Shown here piece by piece: positions 51,934 to 62,268 of a DNA stretch of 64,000 nt. The stretch's first letter is position 1. Each line of letters begins with the position of its first letter. The translations under genes were made by a program, and so were the position numbers. This DNA is from Lentzea fradiae (GTDB taxonomy: Bacteria; Actinomycetota; Actinomycetes; Mycobacteriales; Pseudonocardiaceae): positions 1 through 64,000 of the forward strand of contig NZ_FNCC01000010.1 in the NCBI RefSeq assembly GCF_900100955.1, given 5' to 3'. The notes under the pieces are model-generated. The model made no database searches and was not told where the DNA came from. It worked only from the letters and a program-made list of their open reading frames with translations.

Positions 51934-52841
51934 GCACGGTCGGCGTCGTCACGCCGTTCTGGCTCGACCGCCCGCCGCTGGAGGCGGTCGACATCGCCGT
52001 GGCGGCCGACGAAGCCGGGTTCGGCACCCTGTGGATCGGCGAGATGGCGACCTTCGACGCGTTCGCCCTGGCGACCGCGGTGGGCCTGCGGACCTCGCGG
52101 ATCTCGTTGCGGATCGGGCCGCTCGCGGCAGGCGTCCGCAGCCCGGTCGCACTCGCGCTGGGACTGTCCACAGTGGTCGCGACGACCGGACGGCCCGCGA
52201 GCCTCGCGCTCGGCGCGGCCAACCCGCGGATCGTGTCCGGGTGGCACGGGCGCGAGTGGGCACCCGTGCGCAGGACGAGGGAGACGGTCGGGGACACGCG
52301 GGCGCTGCTGACCGGCAAGCGGGTGGACGGGTTCCGGTTGCCCGGGCCGTTGCCCGGCACGACGATCTCGGTGGCGGCGTTCGGACCCGCGATGACGCGG
52401 GTCGCCGAGGAGGTGGGCGACGAGGTGGTGCTGAACCTGGTGAGCCCCGGCCACGTCACCCGCGGGCGGAAGCCCCGTGCCGTCTGGGTGCCGGCCGCGC
52501 TCGACCCCGGTCCCGCGACCCTGCGCCAGCTCCGCGGCCAGCTCGCGGTCTACCTCGCCCCACCCGGTTACGGCGAGATGTTCACCGCTCTGGGGTACGG
52601 CGACCTGGTCGAACAGGCCCGTGCGGGCACGCCGCGTGCGCGGCTCGCCGAAGCCGTTCCCGTGGAGCTGGTCGAGGCCGTCGGCGCCATCGGGTCGGTG
52701 GACGACGTCGTGCGCCGCGTGCACGAGTACCTCGACGCGGGCGCGAGCCACGTCGGGCTCGTGCCCGCCACCGCGGAGGACCCGGCGGCACGGCGGCTGC
52801 TGACGACGCTCGCCCCGTTGCTGACCGGCGACCTGTCGTGA
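51930..52841 (+). CDS. LLM-class flavin/F420-dependent oxidoreductase
   Basis: This 303-residue luciferase-like protein opens VSTVGVVTPFWLDRPPLEA and has FGTLWIGEMATFDAFALAT, ISLRIGPLAAGVRSPVALALG and SLALGAANPRIVSGWHG. It is coupled to the class D-like flavoprotein. Substrate unknown; possibly a small accessory oxidation pair unrelated to sterols. Confidence 0.78.
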   Translation: MSTVGVVTPFWLDRPPLEAVDIAVAADEAGFGTLWIGEMATFDAFALATAVGLRTSRISLRIGPLAAGVRSPVALALGLSTVVATTGRPASLALGAANPRIVSGWHGREWAPVRRTRETVGDTRALLTGKRVDGFRLPGPLPGTTISVAAFGPAMTRVAEEVGDEVVLNLVSPGHVTRGRKPRAVWVPAALDPGPATLRQLRGQLAVYLAPPGYGEMFTALGYGDLVEQARAGTPRARLAEAVPVELVEAVGAIGSVDDVVRRVHEYLDAGASHVGLVPATAEDPAARRLLTTLAPLLTGDLS

Positions 52842-52982
52842 TCGACTCCGCCACCCGCGAGCGGCGGTTCCGGGGTGAGTACCGCCCGACGTGACGGCCG
52901 CCCTGCCAGCCGCTGACAGCGTCCTGTGCGCGTCCTGCCAGCGCCGGAGCGCATCGTTCGTCCACCAAGGGAGGGACGAACG

Positions 52983-53951
52983 ATGTCAGTGGCGATCAGG
53001 GCTCATGGCCTGGTCAAGCACTACGGGGAGACGAAAGCCCTGGACGGGGTCGACCTGGAGGTGCCGGAGGGGAAGGTCGTGGGGGTGCTCGGGCCGAACG
53101 GCGCGGGCAAGACCACGGCGGTGCGGGTGCTGGCGACGTTGCTGCGGCCGGACGCGGGACACGCGACCGTACACGGCCACGACGTGGTGAAGAACCCGCG
53201 GGCGGTCCGCTCGCTCATCGGGCTGACCGGGCAGTACGCGTCGGTGGACGAGGACCTGTCGGGCACGGAGAACCTGGTGCTGCTCGCCCGGTTGCTGGAC
53301 CACTCCCGGGCGGGGGCACGGGCGCGCGCCGCCGAGCTGCTGGAGCGGTTCGAGCTCACCGACGCCGCGGGGCGCGCGGCCAAGACGTACTCGGGAGGCA
53401 TGCGCCGCCGCCTCGACCTCGCGGCCAGCCTGGTCGGCAACCCGTCCGTGCTCTACCTGGACGAGCCGACCACCGGGCTGGACCCGCACGCCCGCAACGA
53501 GGTGTGGGCGGTGGTCCGCAGGCTCGTCGCGGACGGCGTCACGGTGCTGCTCACCACCCAGTACCTGGAGGAGGCCGACCAGCTCGCGGACACGATCACG
53601 GTGTTCGACCACGGCCGGGTGGTCGCCGAGGGACGGCCCGACGAGCTGAAGCGGCGGATCGGCAGCCAGACGTTGCAGGTGCGGCCGACGTCGGCACGCG
53701 ACCTCGACGCCGTGCAGCGCATCCTCGCCGACCTCACCGGGAACGCGCCGATGCGCAACGACGACACGGGACTGCTGACGGCACCCGTCGACGACCCGGT
53801 GCTGCTGTCGACCCTGGTCCGCAAGCTCGACGACGCCGGGATCACCGCGGACGAGCTGGCGTTGCGCCTGCCGTCCCTCGACGAGGTGTTCCTCGCGTTG
53901 ACGGGCAAGAGGTCCGAGGCGGACAAGCAGACCGAGGGGAGCGTCGCATGA
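52983..53951 (+). CDS. drrA: ABC exporter ATPase, DrrA type
   Basis: This 322-residue ATPase has Walker A GPNGAGKTTAVRV, signature YSGGMRRRLDLAASL, Walker B VLYLDEPTTGLDP and the DrrA-type C-terminal region with LPSLDEVFLALTGK. DrrA/DrrB exporters move drugs or lipids outward. A GGGAGG box precedes the ATG. It overlaps drrB as ATGA. The symbol denotes the family, not a known drug. Confidence 0.87.
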   Translation: MSVAIRAHGLVKHYGETKALDGVDLEVPEGKVVGVLGPNGAGKTTAVRVLATLLRPDAGHATVHGHDVVKNPRAVRSLIGLTGQYASVDEDLSGTENLVLLARLLDHSRAGARARAAELLERFELTDAAGRAAKTYSGGMRRRLDLAASLVGNPSVLYLDEPTTGLDPHARNEVWAVVRRLVADGVTVLLTTQYLEEADQLADTITVFDHGRVVAEGRPDELKRRIGSQTLQVRPTSARDLDAVQRILADLTGNAPMRNDDTGLLTAPVDDPVLLSTLVRKLDDAGITADELALRLPSLDEVFLALTGKRSEADKQTEGSVA

Positions 53952-54721
53952 GCACGATCGCGTTGGACAGGGGCGCGCGGCACGGGCTCACGCTGGCGTG
54001 GCGCGGCGTCCTCAAGATCCGCAAGAACCCCGAGCAGCTGGCGGACGTGACGATCGCGCCGATCATCCTGCTGGTGATGTTCACCTACCTGTTCGGCGGT
54101 GCGCTCGCCGGGAACACCGACGCCTACCTGCAGACGCTGGTGCCGGGAGTGCTGGTGATGAACATCCTGCAGGCCAGCATGACCGCGGGCGTGCAGCTCA
54201 ACACCGACGTCTCCAAGGGCGTCTTCGACCGGTTCCGGGCGATGCCGATCGCACGGTCGGCGCCTCTGGTCGGCGCGGTGCTGGCGGACGTCGTGCGGTA
54301 CGTGGTGTGCGTGGCGGTGCTGCTGCTCGTCGCGACCGTCATGGGCTACCGGGTGCAGACGGGGCCGGTGGAGCTGCTCGTCGCGTGCGGTCTCGCGATC
54401 CTGTTCGGACTGTGCTTCTGCTGGGCGGCGGTGTTCATCGGCATGCTGCTCAAGACGCCGCAGGCGGTGCAGGGCATCATGATCGTGCTGATCATGCCCT
54501 TGACGTTCGGCAGCAACGTGTTCGTCGGCACCGAGACGATGCCCGGCTGGCTGCGGGCGTGGGCGGACGTCAGCCCGGTGAGCCTGCTGTCCGACGCGCT
54601 GCGCGGGCTGATGAACGGCGGCGCCATCGCCGGGCCGCTCGCCGGTTCGCTGGTGTGGATGGCCGCGGCGGTCGCGGTGTTCTTCCCGCTCGCGACGTGG
54701 GCCTACCGCAAGCGCGTGTGA
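53948..54721 (+). CDS. drrB: ABC-2 type exporter permease, DrrB type
   Basis: This 257-residue ABC-2 permease has about six membrane spans. It shows the EQLADVTIAPIILLVMFTYLFGGA segment (positions 29-52), the amphipathic GVFDRFRAMPIARSAPLVG and the WLRAWADVSPVSLLSDALRGL C-terminal motif, all typical of DrrB. It forms the exporter with the ATPase upstream. The large SARP regulator that follows is convergent. Confidence 0.87.
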   Translation: MSTIALDRGARHGLTLAWRGVLKIRKNPEQLADVTIAPIILLVMFTYLFGGALAGNTDAYLQTLVPGVLVMNILQASMTAGVQLNTDVSKGVFDRFRAMPIARSAPLVGAVLADVVRYVVCVAVLLLVATVMGYRVQTGPVELLVACGLAILFGLCFCWAAVFIGMLLKTPQAVQGIMIVLIMPLTFGSNVFVGTETMPGWLRAWADVSPVSLLSDALRGLMNGGAIAGPLAGSLVWMAAAVAVFFPLATWAYRKRV

Positions 54722-54749
54722 CCTCGCGGGTCCCCGGACGGGGCGGGCG

Positions 54750-57700
54750 TCAGTCGACGCCCGCCTCGGCCCGCACCTCGCGCAGCGCCTCGGTCTTGGT
54801 GATCGTCAGGGGTTCCGGCTCGCCGTGGGTGTCGACCAGCCGCCGCACGTCCGGGTCGCCGAGGTCGAGGCGGCCCCGGATGACCTGCGCCAGGGCGAGC
54901 AGGCGTCGTGCGGCGTCCGGGCGGCCCTCGGCGTCGCGGACGACGGCCAGCAGCTCGGTGACGCCCGCCAGGTCGGGCATGTCGGCGCGGTCCGACGTCG
55001 TCGTGATGGCGGTCGCGGTGAACGCCGCCGCGTCGCCGAACCGGCCGCCGACGAGGGCGACGCGGGCGTCGAGGGTGGCCGCCCACTCCTCGGCGAACGA
55101 GCTGAGCAGCGACGACATGGTGGCCCGCCGCCGGAACGCCTCGCTGAGCGCCCGCGCCTGCTCGACCTTGCCCGCCCGCAGCAGCACCTCGGCCTTCGCG
55201 TAGTCGAGCAGCGCGGACAGCTGGTCGTTGCCGCCGCTGCGGGCGAAGTCCTCGGCGCCGGCGATCTCCCGCTCGGCCGCCTCGTGGTCGCCCATCCGGG
55301 CGTACTCGACCGCGAGCCGCCACCGCTGCTGCACGACGTCGTCCTGCGAACGCAGCTCCATCGCCACCGCCAGGCCGCGCCGGTACAGCTCGATCGCCGC
55401 CTGGTGGTCGCCGGTCTGCGAGACGAACGCGGCCTTCATGCCGAGCGTCATCGCCGACCCCCACCGGTCGCCGACCGCCGTGAACCGGTCGTACGCCCGG
55501 TCCCTGGCCCGTTCGGCACCCTCCAGGTCGCCCTCGTCGGCGAGGATGAAGCTCATCGCCCACTCCGCGCCCGCCCGCGCCCACGGGTCGGCGCTCTCCT
55601 GCGCCCGCCGGACCTCACGCCGCGCCAGCTCGGTGTTCTGGCCGAGGAACGCGAGCATCGGCAGCGCGATGGACAGCGACGGGTACTTCTCGACGGCGCC
55701 GGAGGCGACACAGCTCTCGATGACGGCCGTGACCTCGTCCCCGTCCGTCACGCCCGGCACCGCGGCCATGATCAGCTGCATCGCCCGGAACGTGGCGCGG
55801 AAGTCCGCCGGGAGCAGGTCGCCCAGTTCGAGCAGGTCGCGCACCGAGCTCTCGGCGCGCTCGTTGTCGCCCTTCACGAGCCAGTACCAGAACGTGCCGC
55901 CGAGCAGGTCCGCCGCCAGCTCCACCTCGCGGTCGTCGATGGCCCCGCGCAACGCGGCCAGCACGTTGTCCTGCTCCGCCTCGTAGACCTCGATCGCCTC
56001 CAGCTGCCGGGCGGTGCGGATGAGCGGCTCCCACCGCGCGGTCAGGTCGCGGTAGTAGCGCCGGAACCGGGCCACGACCTCCCGCCGCTCGCCGGACGCC
56101 GTCAGCTGCTCGTCCGCGTAGACCCTGATGGTCTCCAGCATCCGGTACCGCGGCTCGCCGTCGATCTCGACCGTGTCCACTATGGACTTCTCGACCAGGG
56201 ACGTGAGCACGTACAACGGGTCCGGCAGGCACACCGCCTCGACCGCGGCGAGGTCCGCGCCCGCGGGGAACACCGCGAACCGGCGTGCCAGCAGCAGCTC
56301 CTCCTCGGTGAGCAGGTCCCAGCTCCACTCCACGACCGCGCGCAGCGTCCGCTGCCGGGGCAGCGCCGTGCGGCTGCCCGAGGTGAGCAGCCGGAACCTG
56401 TCGTCGAGGCGCTGGGTGATCTGCCGGACCGTCATCGACCGCAGCCGCGCGGCGGCGAGCTCCAGGGCGAGCGGCATGCCGTCGAGGCGGCGGCAGATCT
56501 GCCGCACGTCGTCCGCGGTCGACTCGTCGAGCCGGAACCCCGGCCTCACCGCGCCCGCCCGGTCGAGGAAGAGCCGCACCGAGCCGAACCCCGTCACGTC
56601 GGTCTGGCCGTTGGGCACCGCGAGCGGGCCGACCTGGCACAGCGTCTCGCCGTCGACCGCGAGCGGTTCCCTGCTGGTGGCGAGGACGCGCAGGTTCGGG
56701 ACCCTCCGCAGCAGCTCGGTGGCGAACTCGGCGGCCGCGCCGACCAGGTGCTCGCAGTTGTCCAGCACCAGCAACGACTCCCCGGCGCCGAGCACCTCGG
56801 CGATGCGGGCCATGCCCTCGCCCGTGCGCCGCAGCGGGTCGCCGGTGAAGGTCAGCTCGAACGCGCCGATCACGGCACCGGCCAGGTCCTCGGGCGCACG
56901 CACACCCGCCAGCGCCGCGAACCACACGCGGCCCCTGCCGTGCAACGGGTGCCGTGCCGCGACCTCGGTCGCGAGACGCGTCTTGCCCGCGCCACCCGGC
57001 CCGACCAGCGTCACGAGCCGAGCCCGGCCGAGCGTGGCCGCGATGTCCGCCAGCTCGTCGTCCCGCCCGACGAAACTGGTGAGCCGCATGGGCAACCGGT
57101 CGACGACGGGCCGTGGCCCCAGCTCCCCGCGCACGGCCGCGAGGTGGACGTCCCGCAGCTCCCGGGACGGGTCGACGCCCAGCTCCTCGGCGAGCCTCTC
57201 GCGCACCTCGGCGTAGACGCGCAACGCGTCGGACTGCCTGCCCTGCGCGCACAACGCCCGCATCAGCAGCCCGGCCAGCCGCTCACGCAGCGGGTGCTTC
57301 TCGTACATGGCGGTCAGCGCGGCGACGTCCGGCTCGCCGCTCGCGAACCTGCTCTCCTGCGCCGAGAGCCTCGCCTCCTCCAGGCGGGCGGCGGCGGCCG
57401 CGGCGAACGGCGCCTCCCGCACGTCGGCGAGCGCCTCCCCGCGCCACAGGCCGAGCGCCTCGTCCAGCCGCCCGGCGGCGCGCAGCCGGTCGAACCGGAA
57501 GACGTCGACGTCCTCGGCCGCGACGCCGAGCCGGTAACCACCCGGCTCCAGCGTCACGGGACAGACCTTGCGCAGCCGCGACACGAGCGACTGCAACGCG
57601 TTCGAGGCGTCCGCGGGCGGCTGCTCACCCCACAGGTCGTCGACGAGCGTGCCGGTCGGCACGGGACGGCCGGGGTCGAGCGCGAGCCGGGCCAGCAGCA

Positions 57701-57782
57701 TGCGGACGCGGGCCCCACCGACGTCGACCGGTGTGCCGTCCTCCGCCTCCACCGAGGTCGGCCCGAGCAGTTCCACGCGCAC
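54750..57782 (-). CDS. SARP-family regulator with NB-ARC ATPase and TPR domains (AfsR-like), 1010 aa
   Basis: Domains in order are a SARP winged helix (1-95: LGPTSVEAEDGTPVDVG, RPVPTGTLVDDLWGEQP), a bacterial transcription activation domain (95-240: VYAEVRERLAEELGVDPSREL), an NB-ARC ATPase (250-560: Walker A GPGGAGKTRLATEV, LLVLDNCEH, LRRVPNLRVLATSREPL), and a long helical, TPR-like region (600-1010). Such proteins activate specialised-metabolite or transport genes. It is convergent to drrAB, with 28 bases between, which it might control. Confidence 0.86.
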   Translation of the reverse strand: MRVELLGPTSVEAEDGTPVDVGGARVRMLLARLALDPGRPVPTGTLVDDLWGEQPPADASNALQSLVSRLRKVCPVTLEPGGYRLGVAAEDVDVFRFDRLRAAGRLDEALGLWRGEALADVREAPFAAAAAARLEEARLSAQESRFASGEPDVAALTAMYEKHPLRERLAGLLMRALCAQGRQSDALRVYAEVRERLAEELGVDPSRELRDVHLAAVRGELGPRPVVDRLPMRLTSFVGRDDELADIAATLGRARLVTLVGPGGAGKTRLATEVAARHPLHGRGRVWFAALAGVRAPEDLAGAVIGAFELTFTGDPLRRTGEGMARIAEVLGAGESLLVLDNCEHLVGAAAEFATELLRRVPNLRVLATSREPLAVDGETLCQVGPLAVPNGQTDVTGFGSVRLFLDRAGAVRPGFRLDESTADDVRQICRRLDGMPLALELAAARLRSMTVRQITQRLDDRFRLLTSGSRTALPRQRTLRAVVEWSWDLLTEEELLLARRFAVFPAGADLAAVEAVCLPDPLYVLTSLVEKSIVDTVEIDGEPRYRMLETIRVYADEQLTASGERREVVARFRRYYRDLTARWEPLIRTARQLEAIEVYEAEQDNVLAALRGAIDDREVELAADLLGGTFWYWLVKGDNERAESSVRDLLELGDLLPADFRATFRAMQLIMAAVPGVTDGDEVTAVIESCVASGAVEKYPSLSIALPMLAFLGQNTELARREVRRAQESADPWARAGAEWAMSFILADEGDLEGAERARDRAYDRFTAVGDRWGSAMTLGMKAAFVSQTGDHQAAIELYRRGLAVAMELRSQDDVVQQRWRLAVEYARMGDHEAAEREIAGAEDFARSGGNDQLSALLDYAKAEVLLRAGKVEQARALSEAFRRRATMSSLLSSFAEEWAATLDARVALVGGRFGDAAAFTATAITTTSDRADMPDLAGVTELLAVVRDAEGRPDAARRLLALAQVIRGRLDLGDPDVRRLVDTHGEPEPLTITKTEALREVRAEAGVD

Positions 57783-57827
57783 GTGTCGAGTTTCCCAGAT
57801 CCCGGGAGCCGGTCTCGCGGGAACCGG

Positions 57828-58630
57828 TCAGGCGGGCCGCCAGCCCAGCTCCGGTCCGAGCTTCGTCGCCAGGTCGGTGAGGATCTGGACGTAGTCCTCG
57901 TGCTCGAAGCTGAACGGCAGCGCGAACGCCACCTCGTCGACCTCCCGGAACGCGAGCTGCGCGTACAGCTGCTCGGCGATCTCGCCGGACGTGCCGATGA
58001 TGTCGCGGGCGAACATCATCCGCCGCGGCCCGATCGGCGACGCGGTGCGCGGCGTGCGCTTGTCTACGTAGTCCTGGTACTTCGCCCGCTGCTCCGGCGT
58101 CGCGGAGTCGGTCGGGATGACGACGAGCCCCTGGGAGACGCGGCCACCGCCGACCTCGCGGAACGCCCGGACGTGCGCCAGCTGGTTCTCGGCGAAGTCC
58201 TCCGACCCCTCGGCCGTGACGACGTTGCTGGTCAGGAAGTTCATGCCGTGCGCGCCGGCCCAGGTGGCCGACCGCAGGCTCGCGCCGCCGTACCACATCC
58301 GGTCGCGCAGACCGGCGGCGTGCGGCTGGACCCGGTCCGACCACACCTCGATGCCCTCGACGCCGCTGAAGCCGGTGACCTTCTCGCCCGCGACGAAGCC
58401 GAGCAGCCGCTGGACGCGGTCGTAGCCGAAGTTCTCGGCGTCGGCGGTCTCCGGGTACAGCGCCCCCTTGACCTCGTCCCAGTGCATCGGCGGGCCGACG
58501 CTGACACCGGGGTTCAGCCGGCCGCCGGACAGCACGTCGACCGTGGCGAGGTCCTCGGCGAGGCGCAGCGGGTTCTCCCAGCCGAGCGGGATGACGGCCG
58601 TGCCGAGCGCGATCCGGCTGGTCCGCTGGC

Positions 58631-58660
<30 letters not shown>
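57828..58660 (-). pseudogene. 5'-truncated LLM-class oxidoreductase
   Basis: Recognisable LLM sequence starts inside the protein at ASQRTSRIALGTAVIPLGWENPL, which normally lies ~80-90 residues from the N-terminus. It continues through DVLSGGRLNPGVSVGPP, DRMWYGGASLRSATWAGAHG and MMFARDIIGTSGEIAEQLY to the end. The first barrel strands are missing. The reading frame runs on upstream into the antisense of an aminotransferase remnant (58631-58910), giving an unrelated, Arg-rich N-terminus. A shortened product could still be made but is unlikely to fold normally. Confidence 0.8.
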
Positions 58661-58910
<250 letters not shown>

Positions 58911-59041
58911 AGGTCGGCGCGTTCCCCGGCTCGTTTCCCGGCGCGGCCAGACCGAATTGCCGGTTCTGTCCCACGATCAGCGCTGCCACCGGCGAAATGC
59001 CCGCGTTAACGTACCGTCATGTGCGGGACACAGCTGGTGAG

Positions 59042-61804
59042 GTGAGGATCCTCGGTCTTGTCGAGGTGCGGGGACCGCACGGCCGGGCGGTGCTGACCGG
59101 CACCCGGCAGCGCAGCATCGTCGCCGTGCTCGCCCTCCGGGCGGGCACACCGGTTTCGGTCGATCGCCTCGTCGACGTGCTGTGGGGCGAGAACCCGCCG
59201 CGCACGGCGGTGCGCTCCCTGCACAGCCACGTCGCGCGGGTGCGCCAGGCGCTCGCGAACTGCGGGCTGCCCGGCGCGCTGCGCACCGAACCCGGCGGGT
59301 ACCGGCTCGACGCGGCCGTCGACGCGCAGACGTTCGACCGGACCCGGGACCTCGGACTGTGGCGCGGCGAGCCGCTGACCGGCACGGAACTGTTCGGGTG
59401 GGGCCTCGCGGAGGTCGACCGGCTGCGCGAGCAGCACGTCGCCGCGCTGGAGGCGTTCTGGGGCGAGCGGCTCGACCGGCCGGACGCCGTCGAGGAGCTG
59501 GAGCGGCTGGTGGCGGCCCACCCGGCCAGGGAACGTCTGGTCGGCCTGCTGATGAAGGCTCTGCACCTCGGCGGTCGGCACGCCGAGGCGCTGGCGGTGT
59601 TCCGCAGGCTGCGGAGCAGGCTCGCCGACGAGCTCGGGACCGACCCCGGCCCCGACCTCGTCGCCCTGCACACCGCCATCCTGCGCCGCGACCCCTCCCT
59701 CTACAGCGCACGACCCGCGCAGCTCCCCGCCCGCGCCGGGCACTTCACCGGCCGCGCCGCCGAGTTCGCCGCCCTCGCTGACCTCCCGCCGATCGTCGTC
59801 GTCTCCGGCATCGCCGGGGTCGGCAAGACGACGTTCGCCGTCGAACTGGCCCGCCGCGTCGCGGACCGCTTCCCGGACGGGCAGGTGTTCCTCGACCTGC
59901 AGCGCCTCACCCCCGAGCAGGCGTTGACGGAGGTCCTGCACAGCCTCGGCGTCCCAGCGGACCGGGTGCCCGCGGACGCCGCCGCGCTGTACCGGACACT
60001 GCTGCACGGCAAGCGGATGCTGATCCTGCTCGACGACGTGCGCCGAGCGCGGGACGTGCTGCCGCTCGTGCCCGGTGACCAGGGCAACCTGCTGCTCGTC
60101 ACGAGCCGCGACACGCTGTCGGCGCTCGGCACACGCCACGCCGTGCACACCGTGGGGCTCGGTCTGCTGTCCGAGTCCGAGTCACGCGACCTGCTGGCGG
60201 GCATCCTCGGCGAGGACCGCGTGCGGGCGGAGCCGGGCGCGGCGGCCGAGCTCGTCGTCCGCTGCGGGCGGCTGCCCCTGGCGCTGCGCATCGCCGCCGC
60301 CCGGCTCACGGTGCGGCCCGGCAGGCGGATCGCCGACCTGGTGCGCGAGCTGACCCGCAACGACCCGCTCGACGTGCTGTCGGTGGACGGCGACGACCGC
60401 ACGATCCGCACCGTGTTCGCGAGCGCGCACCGCACGCTGAGCCCGCAGGCGGCCCGGCTCTTCCGGGTCCTGGGCGAGCACCCCGGCGCGAGCTTTCCCG
60501 CCGACTTCGCCGACGCGCTCGGACCGGGCCTCGACGAACTCGTCGCGTCACACCTGGTCGAGGAGGTGGGCGGCGGCCGGTACGGCCTGCACGACCTGAT
60601 CCGGTTGTTCGCCCGGCAGAGCGGCGACATCGGCGACGGCGTGCGGCGGCTGCTCGACCGGTACCTCACCGTCGCGCACGCGGCGGGACAGGTGCTCAAC
60701 CCGCGCCACGACCTCGTCACGCGACAGGGCTCCGACGACCTCCCGTTCGGCGCGGACCGGGCGGAGGTGCTCACCTACCTCGACACCGAACGCGACAACT
60801 TCCTGCGCGTGATCCTGCTCGCCGCCCGCGCGGGGCAGCACCGGGAGACGTGGCAGCTCGCCTACCTGCTGACGGGCTACTTCGAGGCGCGCGGCAACTG
60901 GGCGGCGCGCGTCGAGCAGTGCGAGCTCGCCGTCCAGGCCGCCCGCGCGCTCGGCGACCGGCGGGCGGAGGCGGAGATGCTGCGCGGCCAGGGCATCGCG
61001 CTCCAGATGACATCCCGCATCCCCGAGGCGATGGTCGTGCAACGTCAGGCGCTCGCCCTGGTGCGCGCGGCGGGCGACCCGCGCGGGGAGGCGCGGCTGC
61101 ACAACAACATCGGCAACGCGCACTCCGAGCTGCGGGAGTTCCACCTGGCCCTGGAGTCCTACCGCGCGGCGACAGACGTCCACACCGCCGCGGGCGACGA
61201 GGTCGGCGCGGCGCTCGCCCGCCGCAACCTCGGCTACACCTACGTCCGGATGGGCCGCCCGGAACTCGCGACCGAACCACTGTCCGCGGCGCTCGCGACC
61301 TTCCGGGCCCGGCGCAACCAGCGGCTGGAGGCGGCGACGCTCATGACACTCGGCAACGCGTCGCGGCGGCTCGGCGACCTCGGACCGGCGCTGCGCGACT
61401 TCGGGGACGCCCTGCGGATCAGCCGGGAGATCGCCGACCACCGCTTCGAGGCGGACGCCCTGACCGGCCTCGGTCTCACCCAGCTCGCGCTCGGCGACCC
61501 GGCCGCGGCGAGGGACGGCCTCACCGCCGCGCTCGAGGTGTGCGAGGCGCTCGGTGACGTGCACCGGCAGGCGGTGATCCTGCTGCACCTGGCGGAGGCG
61601 GCGCTGACGCTTGGCGACCTGACCGGCACCCGCGCCCGCCTGGAGGCAGCGCTCGCGGCCAGGACCCAGGCACCCGACGAGTTCGAGCTGGCGGGGGTCC
61701 ACCGCACGCTGGCCGACCTGGAAGGCCGGTGCGGGCGGTGGACCGCGGCGGCCCGCCACCTGGCTCAGGCGATCACGCTCTTCCTCTCGTGCCGCCGATC
61801 GTGA
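59042..61804 (+). CDS. SARP-family regulator with NB-ARC and TPR domains, 920 aa
   Basis: Domains in order are SARP winged helix (1-90: VRILGLVEVRGPHG, DRLVDVLWGENPPR), BTAD (90-225: AEALAVFRRLRSRLADELGTDPG), NB-ARC ATPase (235-540: VSGIAGVGKTTFAVELARR, GKRMLILLDDVRRA, LPLALRIAAARL), and TPR repeats (600-915: EARLHNNIGNAHSELREFH, LARRNLGYTYVRMGRPEL). The GTG at 59042 gives a standard SARP N-terminus; ATG 58997 is an in-frame alternative. It differs from the 1010-residue paralogue in having clear TPRs. The 3' end overlaps the next gene convergently. Confidence 0.85.
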   Translation: MRILGLVEVRGPHGRAVLTGTRQRSIVAVLALRAGTPVSVDRLVDVLWGENPPRTAVRSLHSHVARVRQALANCGLPGALRTEPGGYRLDAAVDAQTFDRTRDLGLWRGEPLTGTELFGWGLAEVDRLREQHVAALEAFWGERLDRPDAVEELERLVAAHPARERLVGLLMKALHLGGRHAEALAVFRRLRSRLADELGTDPGPDLVALHTAILRRDPSLYSARPAQLPARAGHFTGRAAEFAALADLPPIVVVSGIAGVGKTTFAVELARRVADRFPDGQVFLDLQRLTPEQALTEVLHSLGVPADRVPADAAALYRTLLHGKRMLILLDDVRRARDVLPLVPGDQGNLLLVTSRDTLSALGTRHAVHTVGLGLLSESESRDLLAGILGEDRVRAEPGAAAELVVRCGRLPLALRIAAARLTVRPGRRIADLVRELTRNDPLDVLSVDGDDRTIRTVFASAHRTLSPQAARLFRVLGEHPGASFPADFADALGPGLDELVASHLVEEVGGGRYGLHDLIRLFARQSGDIGDGVRRLLDRYLTVAHAAGQVLNPRHDLVTRQGSDDLPFGADRAEVLTYLDTERDNFLRVILLAARAGQHRETWQLAYLLTGYFEARGNWAARVEQCELAVQAARALGDRRAEAEMLRGQGIALQMTSRIPEAMVVQRQALALVRAAGDPRGEARLHNNIGNAHSELREFHLALESYRAATDVHTAAGDEVGAALARRNLGYTYVRMGRPELATEPLSAALATFRARRNQRLEAATLMTLGNASRRLGDLGPALRDFGDALRISREIADHRFEADALTGLGLTQLALGDPAAARDGLTAALEVCEALGDVHRQAVILLHLAEAALTLGDLTGTRARLEAALAARTQAPDEFELAGVHRTLADLEGRCGRWTAAARHLAQAITLFLSCRRS

Positions 61805-62192
61805 ACACCGCGATCCGCTTGCCCACCACGCCGTTCCTCACCGAGGTGATCTCCAGGGTGAACCTCTTCTGCTCCCCGGTCACTCGCAGGACCCGGTAGG
61901 GCACACCAGCCTCCCCCGTGCCCGCCCTGATCGTCACCGCCGCGCGGGGCTCGGCCAGGTAGTCCTGGCCCAGCTTCGCGGTGCCGTCCACGAACCGGTA
62001 GGTCACCTCGACGTTCTCGTCCGCCTCGCCGTCGCGTGCCCGCAGCGTGGCGGTGTAGGAGTCCGCCTTCTCGTGCACCGGCCCGTCGTGCGCGTCCACG
62101 ACGTCCGGGCAGTCGGGCGGCTCGCATTCCGTCCCGGCGTAGGCCGGCGCGACTCCGAGCACGAGCAGCAACAACACCATGATGGTCTTCAT
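61773..62192 (-). CDS. Small secreted Calx-beta-like protein
   Basis: This 139-residue protein has a signal peptide (MKTIMVLLLLVLGVAPAYA) and one Calx-beta-type domain: ATLRARDGEADENVEVTYR, FVDGTAKLGQDYL and RFTLEITSV. Calx-beta units bind calcium or adhere. Two Cys (ECEPPDC) may pair at the mature N-terminus. AAAGGG lies 6 bases before the ATG. Its last 32 bases overlap the 3' end of the SARP gene on the other strand. Confidence 0.75.
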   Translation of the reverse strand: MKTIMVLLLLVLGVAPAYAGTECEPPDCPDVVDAHDGPVHEKADSYTATLRARDGEADENVEVTYRFVDGTAKLGQDYLAEPRAAVTIRAGTGEAGVPYRVLRVTGEQKRFTLEITSVRNGVVGKRIAVFTIGGTRGRA

Positions 62193-62268
62193 CGACAACC
62201 CTTTCGGTGGGTCCGTCCTCACTCAGCGGAGACGGACCCACCGGGGGTTGATACCGAATAGCCGGAAA

